From NCBI GenBank assembly GCA_963580285.1, contig OY757026.1:63551396-63615395 (forward strand): a stretch of 64,000 nucleotides of DNA, written 5' to 3'. The notes under the pieces were generated by a model. It did no database searches, was not told where the DNA came from, and saw nothing but the letters and a program-made list of their open reading frames with translations. This document shows, piece after piece, positions 10,890-22,250 of the stretch. Both the position numbers and the translations under genes were made by a program. The stretch's first letter is position 1. The number at the start of each line of letters is the position of its first letter. Source of the DNA: Lucinisca nassula (taxonomy: Eukaryota > Mollusca > Bivalvia > Lucinida > Lucinidae).

Positions 10890-11294
10890 TGGTATTTTTT
10901 TATGAAAGAGTGTGATATTTTTTTTATTTATACTCAAAACATAGGTTGTGGGTACTCGTTAGAAGCGCCTCAATGAGGCGGTAGAAGCCCCTGTGGCGCA
11001 GTGGTTATGCTACTCGCCTTGTAAACCAGGGATTGCAGGATCGATCCCGGGCTTCTCCAGACTTTCGGATGAGTCTTTAAACCGAGGTCCCGTCTCCGTA
11101 TGACCTTAGCTGTTGGTGGGACGTAAAACTAAAACTCACTCACTCACTCAATGAGGCGGTTCTAACTAGTACCTACAACCTATGTCTTGGAGCAGAAATA
11201 GAGAAAATGGTGTTTACCCCCGTAAACCCCGGGTTACTCAATATAAAGTGGGGTTTAGGGGGTCTTTATTTCACGGGCTTGTTCACGTGATGGA
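10890..11294. mobile_element. Hairpin-core MITE, type B, with SINE at the hairpin tip
   Basis: Left arm with GGTACTCGTTAGAAGCGCCT, right arm with GAGGCGGTTCTAACTAGTAC and TAAAGTGGGGTTTAGGGGG, ending GGGCTTGTTCACGTGATG. A tRNA-derived SINE separates the two arms. Confidence 0.82.
10983..11150 (+). mobile_element. tRNA-derived SINE inserted in a MITE hairpin
   Basis: Same family as 5931: box A-like TGGCGCAGTGG, box B-like GGATCGATCCC, 3' end GTTGGTGGGACGTAAAACTA with ACTC repeats. The 10-bp duplication ATGAGGCGGT (10973-10982 and 11151-11160) marks the exact insertion at the tip of the MITE palindrome. Confidence 0.92.
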
Positions 11295-11667
11295 ACCCGG
11301 CTATCCTAAGAAGGACGAGAAGAAATAATGACCTCGTCAGTGACCCTTAACCAAATGGCAGCCAACGGCACTTACATTTTGGGCAGCGCACGTCACAACC
11401 TACACCCAGACTGGTGCGACCGGTGAAGACTCGGACAAGCCTGCGCACTTGCGCCTGCGCACTTGCGTCTTCGGTGACCGGAGTGTTTTCTGAAGAAGTT
11501 ATCAACAAGTTTTAAGCGAGAAAATACAAAGAAAATGCTTATATGATCCCGAAGCGAGTCTCATAAATTTCACTGGGAGGCTGGGTTGGCATGAAGGTGC
11601 AGTGTAGCTTTCGTTGCCGGGCTTAAGTATAGGATAAAGTTCTGTTGTGCTGACAGCAGGTCGAGTT
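11295..11667. other. No recognised feature
   Basis: Includes a short GCGCACTTGCG duplication near 11445. No gene signal. Confidence 0.45.
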
Positions 11668-11770
11668 GGGAGTCCAAAGAGCACCCATTATCTAAGTTTG
11701 CAGTATTAATAGGAAAGATATCATGTGTATTCATCAGATATATAAACCATTTTAGAGATGTGAAAATTCA
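11668..11770. mobile_element. Type B MITE right-arm fragment
   Basis: GAGCACCCATTATCTAAGTT then ATTAATAGGAAAGATATCA and CCATTTTAGAGATGTGAAAA, as in the arm of the 7389 copy. Confidence 0.65.
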
Positions 11771-11793
11771 CGGATCCGAGGAAAAATGCACTG

Positions 11794-12075
11794 CATCACG
11801 AAAACACGCCTATATAATTTAGACCCCATTGAACCCAACTTTTATGTAGCAAAACTGTGGTTTACTGGGGTAAACCTTAATTTTTCTTATTTCTGCTCAA
11901 AAATATAGATTGAAGGTACTCGTTAGAACCGCCTTGATGAGGCGGTTCTAACGAGTACCCACAATCTATATTTTGAGCAGTAATAAGAAAAATAGCACAA
12001 TTTTTCATATAAAAATTCTCGTTGTTTTCGGCGGTAAAGTTTACAAAGTATTTGTATAGGCGTGGTTTCGTGATG
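11794..12075. mobile_element. Hairpin-core MITE, type A, well preserved
   Basis: TIRs CATCACGAAAACACGCCTAT and AGGCGTGGTTTCGTGATG, arm hairpin with AAACTGTGGTTTACTGGGG, and a long central palindrome GGTACTCGTTAGAACCGCCT and complement. Confidence 0.88.
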
Positions 12076-12320
12076 GTGTCGCACGGGTTTGTTATGTAAT
12101 GTTTAGTCCATAATGTTGTCTCCCTTGTTAAGCAAGTAATGTTCACTCCCCTTAAAAGCTTAAATTGTTTTCATGAGACATTATCTTATTTATAAATCGG
12201 TATTATATCACAATGAATTATGGGTAAAATGACGCAAAATGTCTTCCTGATACGACATTTAGTGTCATCACAAATGGAGAATATCAGCCCAGTCTCGAGA
12301 AAACCTGCCTCCGGGAATAT

Positions 12321-13150
12321 AAGAATCTTATATGGGTGTGAGGGGTGGATGGAAAAATCCGTCCTGAGGGTCACTGTCCGGCATCACTAGGCTCGCCGAG
12401 TGATGCCGGACAGTGATCCCGAGGGACGGATTTTTCTATCCACCCCTCACACCCATATAGGATTTTTTTTCTTGCATACCTTCCATTTCTTAGCGCGGAT
12501 TTTAATGCTGCAGTCACTTCGGTTACCGACGTCCGCCATATTGTGCTGAAACTACAGGAATGTTTAGTGACGTCACCTAACGTGCTGTGACGTTAACCTA
12601 AACGACAGCGCATATGAGGTCGTATTCAACCAGTGCATTTATCAAACACGCGATTACATTCGATTTTGGGTCGGAACGCCATCAACGTAATACAATTACG
12701 GGTTTCCTTGTCTGGTGTGCAAGAATATAAGAATCATATATGGGTGTGAGGGGTGGATGGAAAAATCGTGCCGAGGGTCACTGTCCGGCATCACGAGGCT
12801 TGCCGAGTGATGCCGGGCAGTGATCCCAAGGGACGTTTTTTTTGTATCCACCCCTCACCCCCATGTAGGATTTTCTTGCAAACCTTCCATTTCTGAGTGT
12901 GGATTTTTAATACTGCAGTCACTTCGGTTACCGACGTCCCCGTATTCGGATGACACTGCAGGAATGTTTAGTGACGTCACGTAACGTGATGCGACGTCAA
13001 CCTTAACGACGGCACATATGAGGTCCTATTCAACCAGTGCATTTATCAAACACGCGAGAATATTCGATTTTGGGTAAGAACACCAGGGTTAGAACAGAAT
13101 TTCTATCCCAAGCTAAAACTATGGATTTCCTTAATTATCTGGTGTGCAAG
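12321..13150. mobile_element. Foldback element G, two tandem copies
   Basis: Two units, about 12321-12727 and 12728-13150. Each opens with a hairpin (ATATGGGTGTGAGGGGTGGA and complement, inner GTCCGGCATCAC pairs). Each then has AAACCTTCCATTTCT-like and GTCACTTCGGTTACCGACGT segments and ends TGTCTGGTGTGCAAGAA-like. An opposite-strand copy lies at 40690-41156. Confidence 0.8.
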
Positions 13151-13346
13151 AAAATACAAACCAGCCTGCTCAGCTACGCAAACTAGCATGATTCTTGGTT
13201 TAAACAGTATTTATTTGTCAAGAATAATGTAGGCCTACATGTACAATCAATTACAACAGCAACTAACAGGATTTGACAGTAAGCTTTTGCTTATATCAAG
13301 GCCATCTCCTGTGATTCGTGAAAGTACCTACGAAAATATCAATTAT

Positions 13347-13655
13347 GACCCCGCCCATAGGGGCTTGAAGAAATATATGGGCTGCACGATGCTTCAACGC
13401 AGAGCTGAATCCGGCCCGCACACTAGTACTGGTAAACAGCTTAGAGGAGCTAAGCCTGTCCAGGAACCGCGGTGCGAGGCGGACCGTCCATGCTAATAAA
13501 CCCTATTGGTTTCATTGGGCGACAGGGCTTGAGATGTCATTTCATCTCAATGTCGAGTAAAAGTCCCACAAAATTGGAAGCAACGTCTCCAAAATGACCT
13601 TTACAGTGTTGACGGGGACGTTAAACCTCAAATCAAACAAACAAAACAAACGAAA
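13347..13655 (+). mobile_element. SINE-D copy
   Basis: CCCCGCCCATAGGGGCTTGA to GACGGGGACGTTAAACCTCA with CAAA/CAAAA tail. Confidence 0.85.
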
Positions 13656-13702
13656 ATATCAATGGCGGTTACATACTGAGAATATAAACCAAGTACGAAA
13701 TG

Positions 13703-13703
<1 letters not shown>

Positions 13704-13761
<58 letters not shown>
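13704..13761. repeat. GA microsatellite
   Basis: About 28 perfect GA units. Confidence 0.98.
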
Positions 13762-13764
<3 letters not shown>

Positions 13765-13888
13765 TTGAAGAAAGAAAAGAAAGAAAAATAGAAAAGTGTT
13801 GACGGGCATGATTCTTGAAATTTTAGACATATAAACTAGACGTATTGTACTATCTAGGCAATAACCACACATGTACTGATCAGAAGTA

Positions 13889-14147
13889 CGAAAACACGCC
13901 TATACGCTCGTATATTTACCGCCGCAAAAGTGAAGGAAAATTTTAAGATGAAAAATTGTGATATTTTTCTTATTTCTGCTCAAAATATAGATTGTGGGTA
14001 CTCATAGTGGCGGTTCTAACGAGTACCCACAGTCTATATTTTAGAGCAGAAATAAGAAAAAATAATGTTTACTCCTGTAAACACCAGTTGTACTGTATAA
14101 AAGTGGGGTTCAAGGGGGTCAAAATTATATAGGCGTGTTTTCATGAT
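13889..14147. mobile_element. Hairpin-core MITE, type A
   Basis: TACGAAAACACGCCTATAC to ATAGGCGTGTTTTCATGATG. The central tip is shortened (GGGTACTCATAGTGGCGGTT). Confidence 0.82.
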
Positions 14148-14473
14148 GACACTGCACGAATGCGCAGGCTGATCTCCACCTTTGTTATTAGCAAAATGGC
14201 TTAAACAGCTTTTGCCATGACATGGCTCATAAATTTTAAGACCGCAACACTATATGGGTGTGAAATTGGCGTGCACTTGCCACACATACTGATTAGGCGT
14301 TTATACAAATATCATGGCCAGACGGTCTATGCAACAAACGAATAACTCCATATACGGTCGAAAATATCGATGTACTTTTATGTCACTTGCAGATTCACAA
14401 CACTATAAAACATCTTCCGAACAAAATATTAAAATTATCAGTGTATTTATAGATGTAGCTATAATAGTGGCTA

Positions 14474-14775
14474 GCCCCCGCCCACCGGGGCTTGAAGAAA
14501 TAGATGGGCTGCTTGATGCTTCCACGCAGAGCTGAAACCGACCCGCGCGCGAGTACTGGTAAACCGCTGAGAGGATCTAAGCCTGCCCAGGCAAAGCGGT
14601 GTGAATCAGACCGCCATTACTTATAAACCCTATTGGTTTCATTGGGCGGCAGGGCTTGAGATGTCATTTCATCTCAATGTCGGGTAAAAGTTCCACAAAA
14701 TTGGAAGCAATGTCTCAAAAATGACCTTTACAATGTTGACGAGAACGTAAACTCCAAATCAAACAAACAAAAATA
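14474..14775 (+). mobile_element. SINE-D copy
   Basis: CCCCGCCCACCGGGGCTTGA to TTGACGAGAACGTAAACTCC with CAAA tail. 14148-14473 before it shows nothing recognisable apart from a short ATATGGGTGTGA match to element G near 14252. Confidence 0.85.
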
Positions 14776-14954
14776 CAATAGAGGCGCCCATAACTCAACG
14801 ACTACATTGAGTCACATGACGCCGTCATGAACCATGTTACAAAAAAATTGTATTACGGCGATGGCGTTGTTCTCACTTTAAAAGAGAAACAGTGTGTAAA
14901 TACTCTCTTGTTTCAATTTTAGCTATTTTACTAGATTCAAAGGAAAGAATTACG

Positions 14955-15165
14955 GACCGCCGTGACCCAGTGGGTAAGAGCACTGACTTTTAAAAATTAG
15001 CTCTTTCGCCGCTGGGAATTCGCGCATGCGAGAAGCCAATTTCTGCAACGGAAAGTCATGTGTTTTTTTTTCTTCTGTTTTTCCAGGTACACCGGTTTTT
15101 TGCCGGCCTCTGATTAACGATCGGCTCGAAATAAGTGAAATAATTTTGAATGGGCTGTAAAATCA
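14955..15165 (+). mobile_element. tRNA-like SINE copy
   Basis: The head GTGACCCAGTGGGTAAGAGC resembles a tRNA box A region. The body has TTTTTCCAGGTACACCGGTT and the 3' end is CTCGAAATAAGTGAAATAAT. The opposite-strand relative is at 7128-7298. Confidence 0.65.
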
Positions 15166-15611
15166 AAACACACACATAAAAGAGTAACAAATCAGCTATG
15201 TAGTTATTTTAGCTCACCTGAGCCGAAGGCTCCGGGGAAGCTATTGTGATCGGTTTTCGTCCGTCGTCGTCGTCGTCCGTCCAGATGTCCGTCCACAACT
15301 TCTATAAATGATATCTCCTCCTAAACCACTTGACAGATTTTGACCAAACTTAGCAGAAATGATCTGTGGGTGGTCCTCTCTCAAAGTTGTTCAAAGAATT
15401 CCTTTCTATGCAGAACTCTGGTTGCCATGGCAACGAAAAGGAGAAAATAAGGAAAAAAAAAAACCTTTAAAAATTTTCTTGTTTCAAGCCAGAAGGCCAA
15501 GGTCATTGGTATTTGGTATGAAGCTTCATCACCAAGATTGTTCAAATTATAGCCCTGGGGTCAAAAACGCCCCCGCCAGGGCCCACTGGTTTTACATGGG
15601 CTTATATAGGG

Positions 15612-17730
15612 TAAACCTTTAACAAATGGCTCATGGGCCACTACGCTCACCGGAGGTAATGTGATTTATACCATATACAGGCAGGTGCCCATCTTGGTCA
15701 TGTGACAACAATACCACAAATAATGTTAAATTGCCACCCCTAGGCTTTTCGTGTAATTTGGTTTCAATCAGCACAGCTCTTTTACTGGAGAAGAAGATAA
15801 AAATACTGAATCTGAGCCATCCAAGACAAAGGTCAGTAATGACCTTGACCTTTGGAATTAATAAACTTCCATTCAGCTAACTGCAAATATCATTTTTTTA
15901 TGTCACAGCCTACCAGGCAATCAGAAATATCCACTACTTTGCCATTTTTCCAAACAAATGTCTAAGTGACCAAATTTGACCTTGACATAAAACAGGTCAA
16001 GGTCAACAAAGGTCATCATTTGAACAAACTTGGTTGGGCCAGAGTCCCTGATGCTGCATACCAAGTTTCAAGATCATCTGCCATTCGGTTCTTGAGAAGA
16101 AGATTTTTTTCAAGGTTTTTACCATATATGGGCATGGCGGCCCATATTGGTCATGTGACCCAGTCCTCACGAACAAACTTTCGTTCCCTCATTTAATAGA
16201 GGCTCAACATGTAATTTGGTTTCAATTGGCCAAGTAGTTTAAGTGAAGAAGAAAATAAAAAAATACTGAATCTGAGGCGTCCTGAACAAAGGTCAGTAAA
16301 TGACCTTGACCTTTGGAACTGATGAACTTCCATTCAGCTGATTGTAAATATCATTTCTGATGCCACTAGCTAATATACAATCAGAAAAATTCACTGTTCT
16401 TCCACTTTTCCATACAAATGCCTAAGTGACCAAATTTGACCTTAACGTAAAACAGGTCAAGGTCAACCAAAGGTCATCATTTGAATAAACTTGGTAGGGC
16501 CAGAGTCCCTGATGCTGCATACCAAGTTTCAAGATCATCGATCGTTCAGTTCTTGAGAAGAAGATTTTTAAATTTTTTTATTATATATGGGCATGGCGGC
16601 CATATTGGTCATGTGACCCAGTCCTCAAGAACAAACTTTCGTTCCCTCATTCCATAGAGGCTCCACGTGTAATTTGGTTTGAATTGGTCAAATAGTTTAA
16701 GTGAAGAAGAAGATAAAAATACCGAATCTGAGCCGTCCTGGATAAACGCCGGTAAATGACCTTGACCGTTGGAACTGATAAACTTCCATTCAGCTGATTG
16801 TAAATACCATTTCTGATGCCACTAGCTAATACACAATCAGAAAAAATCCACTGTTTTTGCCATTTTTTCATACAAATGTCTAAATGACCAAATTCGACCT
16901 TGACGTAAAACAGGTCAAGGTCAATCAAAGGTCATCATTTGAACAAACTTGGTAGGGCCAGAGTCCCTGATGCTGCATACCAAGATTCAAGATCATCGGC
17001 CGTTCGGTTCTTGAGAAGAAGATCTTTAAAGGTTTTTACCATATATGGGCATGGCGGCCATATTGGTCATGTGACCCAGTCCTTACAAACAAACTTTCGT
17101 TCCCTCATTCCATAGAGGCTCCACATATAATTTGGTTTCAATTGGCCAAGTAGTTTAAGTGAAGAAGAAGATAAAAATACTGAATCTGAGCCGTCCTGGA
17201 CAATGGTCGGTTCATGACCTTGACCTTTAGAACTGATAAACTTCCATTCAGCTGATTGTAAATACCATTTCTGATGCCACTAGCTAATATACAATCAGAA
17301 AACTCCACTATTTTGCCGTTTTCCATACAGATGTCTAAGTGACCAAATTTGACCTTGGCGTAAAACAGGTCAAGGTCAACCCAAGGTCATCATTTGAACA
17401 TACTTGGTAGGGCCCGAGTCCCCGATGCTGCATACCAAGTTTCAAGATCATCGGCTGTTCGGTTCTTGAGAAGAAGATTTTTAAAGGTTTTACCATATAT
17501 GGGCATGGCGGCCATATTGGTCATGTGACACAGTCCTCAAGAACAAACTTTCGTTCCCCTTTCCTATAGAGGCTCCACATGTAATTTTGTTTCAATTGGC
17601 CGAGTTGTTTCAGAGGAGATGTTGTTTGAAAATGTTGACGATGCAGATGCAGACACAGACGCAGACGACGACGGACGACGGACCAATGCCTATAAGCTCC
17701 CCCGGAGCCTTCGGCTCTGGTGAGCTAAAA
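15612..17730 (-). mobile_element. Satellite-core element 2, nested, 460-bp units
   Basis: On the minus strand it begins TTTTAGCTCACCAGAGCCGA (17730) with CGTCGTCGTCTGCGTCTG after it. It then has about four and a half units of roughly 460 bp and ends CCGGTGAGCGTAGTGGCCCA, TGAGCCATTTGTT (15612). GGCATGGCGGCC..ATATTGGTCATGTGA recurs near 16131, 16592, 17054 and 17505. It sits between ACCTTTAA and AAATCTTCTTG of an element 1 core unit, so it arrived later. Confidence 0.72.
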
Positions 17731-18554
17731 ATCTTCTTGTCTGAAACCAGAAGGCCCAGGTCTTTGGTATTTGGTATGAAGCTTCGTCTAGTGGACCTCT
17801 ACCAAGATTGTTCAAATTATAGCCCTGGGGCCAATAGTGCGCCCGCGCCGGGGCCCACTTGTTTTACATAGGCTTATATAGGGAAACTCTTAAAAAATCT
17901 TCTTGTCTGAAACCAGAAGGCCCAGGTCTGTGATATTTGGTATGAAGCTTCGTCTAGTGGACCTCTACCCAGATTGTTCAAATTATAGCCCTAGGACCAA
18001 AAATGCCCCCGCGCCAGGGCCCACTGGTTTTGTATAGGCTAATATAGGGAAAACCTTTAAAAATCTTCTTGTCTGAAACCAGAAGGCCCAGGTCTTTGAT
18101 ATTTGGTATGATGCTTCGGCTAGTGGACCTATATCAAGATTGTTTAAATTATAGCCCTGGGGCCAAAAATGCCCCCGCGCTGGGGCCCACTTGTTTTACT
18201 GGTTTACATAGGCTTATATAGGAAAAACCTTTTAAAATCTTCTGGTCTGAAACCAGAAGGCCCAGGTATTTGATTTTTGGTATGAAGCTTCGCCTAGTGG
18301 ACCATTACCAAGGTTGTTCAAATTATAGCCCCGGGCCAAAAATGCCCCCGCGCCGGGGCCCACTGGTTTTACAAAGACTTATAATGCGGAAAACATTAAC
18401 AAAATCTTCTTGTCTGAAACCAGAAGGCCCAGGTCTTTGATTTTTGGTATGAAGCTTCGTCTAGTGGACCTCTATCAAGATTGTTCAAATTATAGGCCTG
18501 GGGCCAAATATGCCCCCGCTAAGGGACCCACTTGTTTTACATAGCTTACATATA

Positions 18555-18740
18555 CAGCATAGTGTAGATTATATTTTCTTGTCCTTTGGGTTCATTGATT
18601 CCATTGTGGAATTTTAAAAATATCTGAGGGTCACTGATGAGGCCTAATTGGCCGAAACTAGCTAGTCTGGCCCAGAAAACATGTACACTCCATATTTTTC
18701 ACTTCTGTGGTGTATTCCTTGCTTCCAAAGGATAACCCTT
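18555..18740 (+). mobile_element. Hammerhead-bearing insert in the 170-bp array
   Basis: Interrupts the array between TTTTACATAGCTTACATATA and TTTTATAGAACTTATATAGA. These look like a diverged duplication of the array's own TTTTACATAGGCTTATATAG. The insert is homologous to the minus-strand copy at 10735-10860: GTGTAGATTATATTTTCTTG, GATTCCATTGTGGAATTTTA and the ribozyme. Only about 185 bp, no ORF, so it depends on other enzymes for mobility. Hammerheads of this form are known in Penelope-like elements and related small retroelements. Confidence 0.7.
18623..18676 (+). ncRNA. Hammerhead ribozyme, type I topology
   Basis: All core elements are present in order. CTGATGA is at 18634-18640; stem II is GGCC (18641-18644), loop TAATT, GGCC (18650-18653); GAAA is at 18654-18657; stem III is the very short CTA-GC-TAG (18658-18665). 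The cleavage triplet GTC is at 18665-18667, cutting after C18667. Stem I pairs GGGTCA (18628-18633) with TGGCCC (18668-18673) including one G-T wobble. An outer TCT/AGA pairing lies across a GA bulge. No core base is changed. The tiny stem III is typical of minimal retroelement hammerheads, which may act as dimers. Activity is predicted, not shown. Confidence 0.88.
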
Positions 18741-19689
18741 TTATAGAACTTATATAGAGAAAATCTTTAATAATCTTCTTGTCTGAAACCAGAAGGCCCA
18801 GGTCTTTGATATTTGGTATGAAGCTTCATCTAGTGGACCTCTACCAAGATTGTTCAAATTATAGCCCTAGGGCTAAAATGCCCCCGCGCCAAAGGGCCCA
18901 CTATTTTTGTATTGGCTAAGATAGGGAAAACCTTTAAAAATCTTATTGTCTGAAACCAGAAGGCCCAGGTCTTTGAATGAAGCTTTGTCTAGTGGACCTC
19001 TACCAAAATTGTTCCAATTATAGCCCTGGGGCCAAAAATGCACCCCGCGCCGGGGCCCATTGGTTTTACGTAGGCTTATATAGGGAAAGCCTTTAAAAAT
19101 CTTCTTGTCAGAAACTAGAAGGCGCAGGTCTTTGATATTTGGTATGAAGCTTTGTCTAGTGAACCGATACCAAAATTATTCTTATTACCCTTTGGCCAAA
19201 AGTACCCCCGATTGGGGTCCCACTGATTTTACATAGGCTTATATGGGGCAAACTTTTAAAAATCTTCTTATCGGAAACCGGAAGGCCCAGGTCTTTGATA
19301 TTTGGTATGAAGCTTCATGTAGTGGACCTTAACCAAGATTCTGATTGTTCAAATTATAGCTCTGGGGCCAAAAATGGCTCCGCCCCATGGCCCACTGGTT
19401 TTGCATAGACTTATATAGGGAAAACCTTTAAAAATCTTTTTTGTCTGAAACCAGAAGGCCCAGGTCTTTGATGTTTGGTATGAAGTTTCAACTGATGGAC
19501 CTCTACCAAGATTGTTCCAATTATAGCCCTCGGGCCAAAAATGGCGCTGTTCGATGTTTTACGTAGGCAAATAGAGGGAATACTTTTAAAAGTATTCTTG
19601 TCTGAAACCAAAAGGATTTGGTATGACGCTTGCTGCTTCATCTAGTGGACCTCTTCCAAGATTGTTCAAATTCTAACCTGGGGCCAAAA

Positions 19690-19724
19690 ATGCCCCCCCC
19701 CCCCCACACACACACACACACAGG
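19690..19724. repeat. C run and CA microsatellite
   Basis: A run of C followed by about nine CA units inside one 170-bp unit. Confidence 0.9.
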
Positions 19725-19966
19725 GCCCGCATCTTTTACATAAGCTTATATATGGAAAACCTTAAAGATTTTTTTATCTGAAACCAGAAGGCCCAGGCTC
19801 ATGATATTTGATATTAAGCTTCATTTAGTGGACCTCTACCAAGATTGTTCAAATTATAGCCCTGAGGCCAAAAATTGTCGTGCCCAAGAACCCACATGTA
19901 AATCTCTTAGCTCAGGTAAGCGATATAGGACCATCATGGTCCTCTTGTTCTGTTGTGTGTGTATGC

Positions 19967-20225
19967 ATCAAGAAAACACGCCTATAAAATTTTTGACCCT
20001 TTGTATAGTAAAACTGGGGTTTACAGGGGGTGGGGGATGGGGGCGGTAAACCTTATTTTTCTTATGTCTGCTCTAAATTCTAACGAGTGCCCACAATCTA
20101 TATTTTGAGCAAAAATAAGAAAAATATCACAATTTTTCATCGTAAAATTTTCTCTTTTCTTTTTTTTTTTTTTTTTTTGGCGGTAAAGTTTACAATTTAT
20201 ATAATAGGGCGTGTTTATACGTAAT
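19967..20225. mobile_element. Hairpin-core MITE, type A
   Basis: CATCAAGAAAACACGCCTAT to AGGGCGTGTTTATACGTAAT. The arm hairpin AAACTGGGGTTTACAGGGGG is present, but the left half of the central palindrome is deleted, leaving only TAACGAGTGCCCACAATCTA. Confidence 0.8.
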
Positions 20226-20532
20226 CTGTGTGTTTTCCCATTTACAATCAGCGGCAACATTGAATATATGGCACTCCTGTCAACTGTTTCTTTTCTAAGT
20301 AAAGATCAAAGGTAAGAATAGCAATCAAGTTTCTTTTTATCTGAAATATTTTGACCATCAAAAGATCAAGAGCACACCCACTTGTAATGATGACCCTGAT
20401 TGGTCAATGAATGTACCACCTATTGTGTCATGATGATAATTTACTGCACTTTATTTAAGTTACAGGTGCAAATTTGTCACACTTGACTGACTCGTCTTAA
20501 CAGTGGTGCACATTTTTAACATCAAAGACACA

Positions 20533-20800
20533 AAGCATTACGCAAACACGCGTATACAAATACATTGTAACATTTTTCGCCGAAAACATGAAAATTTTAA
20601 GAAGGAAAATTGTGATATTTTACTTATTTCTGTTCAAAATATAAATTGTGGGTACTCGTTAGAACCGCCGCATTGAAGCGGTTCTAACGAGTACCCACAA
20701 TCTTTATTCTAAGGCAGAAATAAGAAAAATAAGGTTTACCCCTGTAAACCCCAGTTTTACTATACAAGGGGGTCAACATTATATAGATGTGTTTTCGTGA
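20533..20800. mobile_element. Hairpin-core MITE, type A
   Basis: GCATTACGCAAACACGCGTA to TGTGTTTTCGTGATG with a long central palindrome at 20648-20702. 20226-20532 before it holds nothing recognised. Confidence 0.85.
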
Positions 20801-20879
20801 TGGGTAAATCGAAATATTTTGATTTGACGATTAGGAAATAAATTTTCTTAGTTAAATGAAGAGGATTTCGCAGCTGATT

Positions 20880-21700
20880 GTAAATATGTATTACACGGTT
20901 GGTCATCTAAATAAGCAGAGCCGCTGGCTCCGCACCTTAAATCTTATGTGGCACTTCCGGATCACGTGCGGCTCCGAAGTTGTAGCTCGAAAACAAAAGC
21001 GACATGTAGGTGCTTGGTATTATGATAACTTATCAGTGCGACATAGTACATTTTTTATATCTCCAAAATGGCTACTTGTCTGATGAAAATGCGTGATATT
21101 TTTCTTATAAATGTTCAAAACATAGGTTGTGGGTGCTCGTTAGAACCGCCTCAATGAGGCGGTTCTAACGAGTACCCACAACCTATGTCTTGGAGCAGAA
21201 ATAAGAAAAAAATATATACCCCCGTAAACCCCAGTTTTCTCTATATAAAGTGGGGTTTAGTGGGGTGTTCATTTCACGGACGGTATTTTCATTTCTCTCT
21301 CTTCTTTGAATGACACAATCAAGATTTTTTACAGTTGAAATGCGCTTATGATATTGAGCAAAGCACTCGGGATTGTCTTAAAAACGATTTCTTCCAAGAG
21401 TACACGCATTGTGCAACTTTGCGAAAGGTGCCAAAAGACAGTTGATTTTTCTTTTAAACAGATAATTCGCTGAACGTGTTTTGCTGAGCGTTGCTGTTTA
21501 AGTGTGTCTGGGTGACAAATAAACAGCCAGAATGTCCCCCGACAAGTCTCTGTATGTAATCACGGAACGTTTGCCCAAAACACGTCTGGTCCCGTTTATG
21601 TAGTGTGGCTCCGTTTATGCAGCCTGGCTATGAAGTTGAAGACACACTTTTGTTCAGTAAGTTCTGCCATTTAACAGCGCCGCGGTTTATCGGTAAACAT
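20880..21700. repeat. Left arm of an old inverted duplication
   Basis: CTTCCGGATCACGTGCGGCT, GATATTGAGCAAAGCACTCG, GTGTCTGGGTGACAAATAAA and CCTGGCTATGAAGTTGAAGA recur on the opposite strand at 29480-29625 and 26190-26620, at roughly 75-80% identity by eye. The arm holds a type B MITE (21018-21282) that is absent from the other arm. Confidence 0.75.
21018..21282. mobile_element. Hairpin-core MITE, type B
   Basis: A near-perfect central palindrome (GGTGCTCGTTAGAACCGCCT and complement) and arm hairpin AAACCCCAGTTTTCTCTATA. GGTATT occurs at both ends. The other arm of the inverted duplication continues from GCTTCGTATT straight into TTCATTTC, showing the site without the insertion. Confidence 0.87.
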
Positions 21701-21905
21701 TGAAATGACTAACAACTTGGCATCTTCACACAAATTTATTATCATAAGTAATGCGAAAAAAATATTTGAAATATTTGAAACAACTTGTCCTTGGCGTGCT
21801 TATACAGTGCTATATCATTTATATTTTCAGCGTTTCGGAGGAGATCTGAAATTTGTTTTGCCACTGTCCGAATACACGAGCGCAGTCCAGATTTTACTTT
21901 ATATA

Positions 21906-22250
21906 CAATAGAACTTCGATGGCTCGAACACCGATGGCTCGTTTACCATGTCTTAGTCGAACCTTTTTTGAGTCCCTAGGGAGATCCTCTACATAAAAAA
22001 GAGTGGGATAATTTAGGAGATTTCCGTCTTTTATATTACAAATTTATGCTGTGTGTACTCATTAGAATCGCCTCGATGAGGCGATTCTAATGAGTATACA
22101 CAACATACATTTTCATTATAGGATACCGACAAGATGTCCAAAAATATCTCGTTATGCCTATTCGCGGTAACCCCCAGTGGCTCGAACTACCCCTGTCTGG
22201 AACAGACATTTGAGGTCCCTAGGGTGTTCGAGACATCGAAGTTTTATATA
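21906..22250. mobile_element. Pogo/Tigger-like MITE (type C)
   Basis: CAATAGAACTTCGATGGCTC to GTTCGAGACATCGAAGTTTT with TA flanks and the core TGTGTACTCATTAGAATCGC with its complement. The terminal CTG has decayed on the right. Confidence 0.8.

Larger units (their letters stand above)
17727..19905 (+). repeat. Core array of element 1, about 170-bp units
   Basis: About twelve units, each with CTTGTCTGAAACCAGAAGGC, TTTGGTATGAAGCTTC, TAGTGGACCTCTACCAAGAT and CAAATTATAGCCCTGGGGCC. A single unit (15465-15625) lies before element 2. Divergence between units is moderate. Short ORFs here are chance. Confidence 0.9.
15207..19950 (+). mobile_element. Satellite-core element 1 (TTAGCTCACC..CTTGTT)
   Basis: The head is TTTTAGCTCACCTGAGCC followed by GTCCGTCGTCG triplet-rich sequence. 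The core is a tandem array of about 170-bp units, and the tail is CTCAGGTAAGCG, a hairpin (AGGACCA/TGGTCCT) and CTTGTT. The array is split after its first unit by element 2 (15612-17730). Short inverted ends plus a near-terminal hairpin and internal tandem units resemble Helentron-associated non-autonomous elements. That class assignment is an inference and no Rep/helicase is present. Confidence 0.7.
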
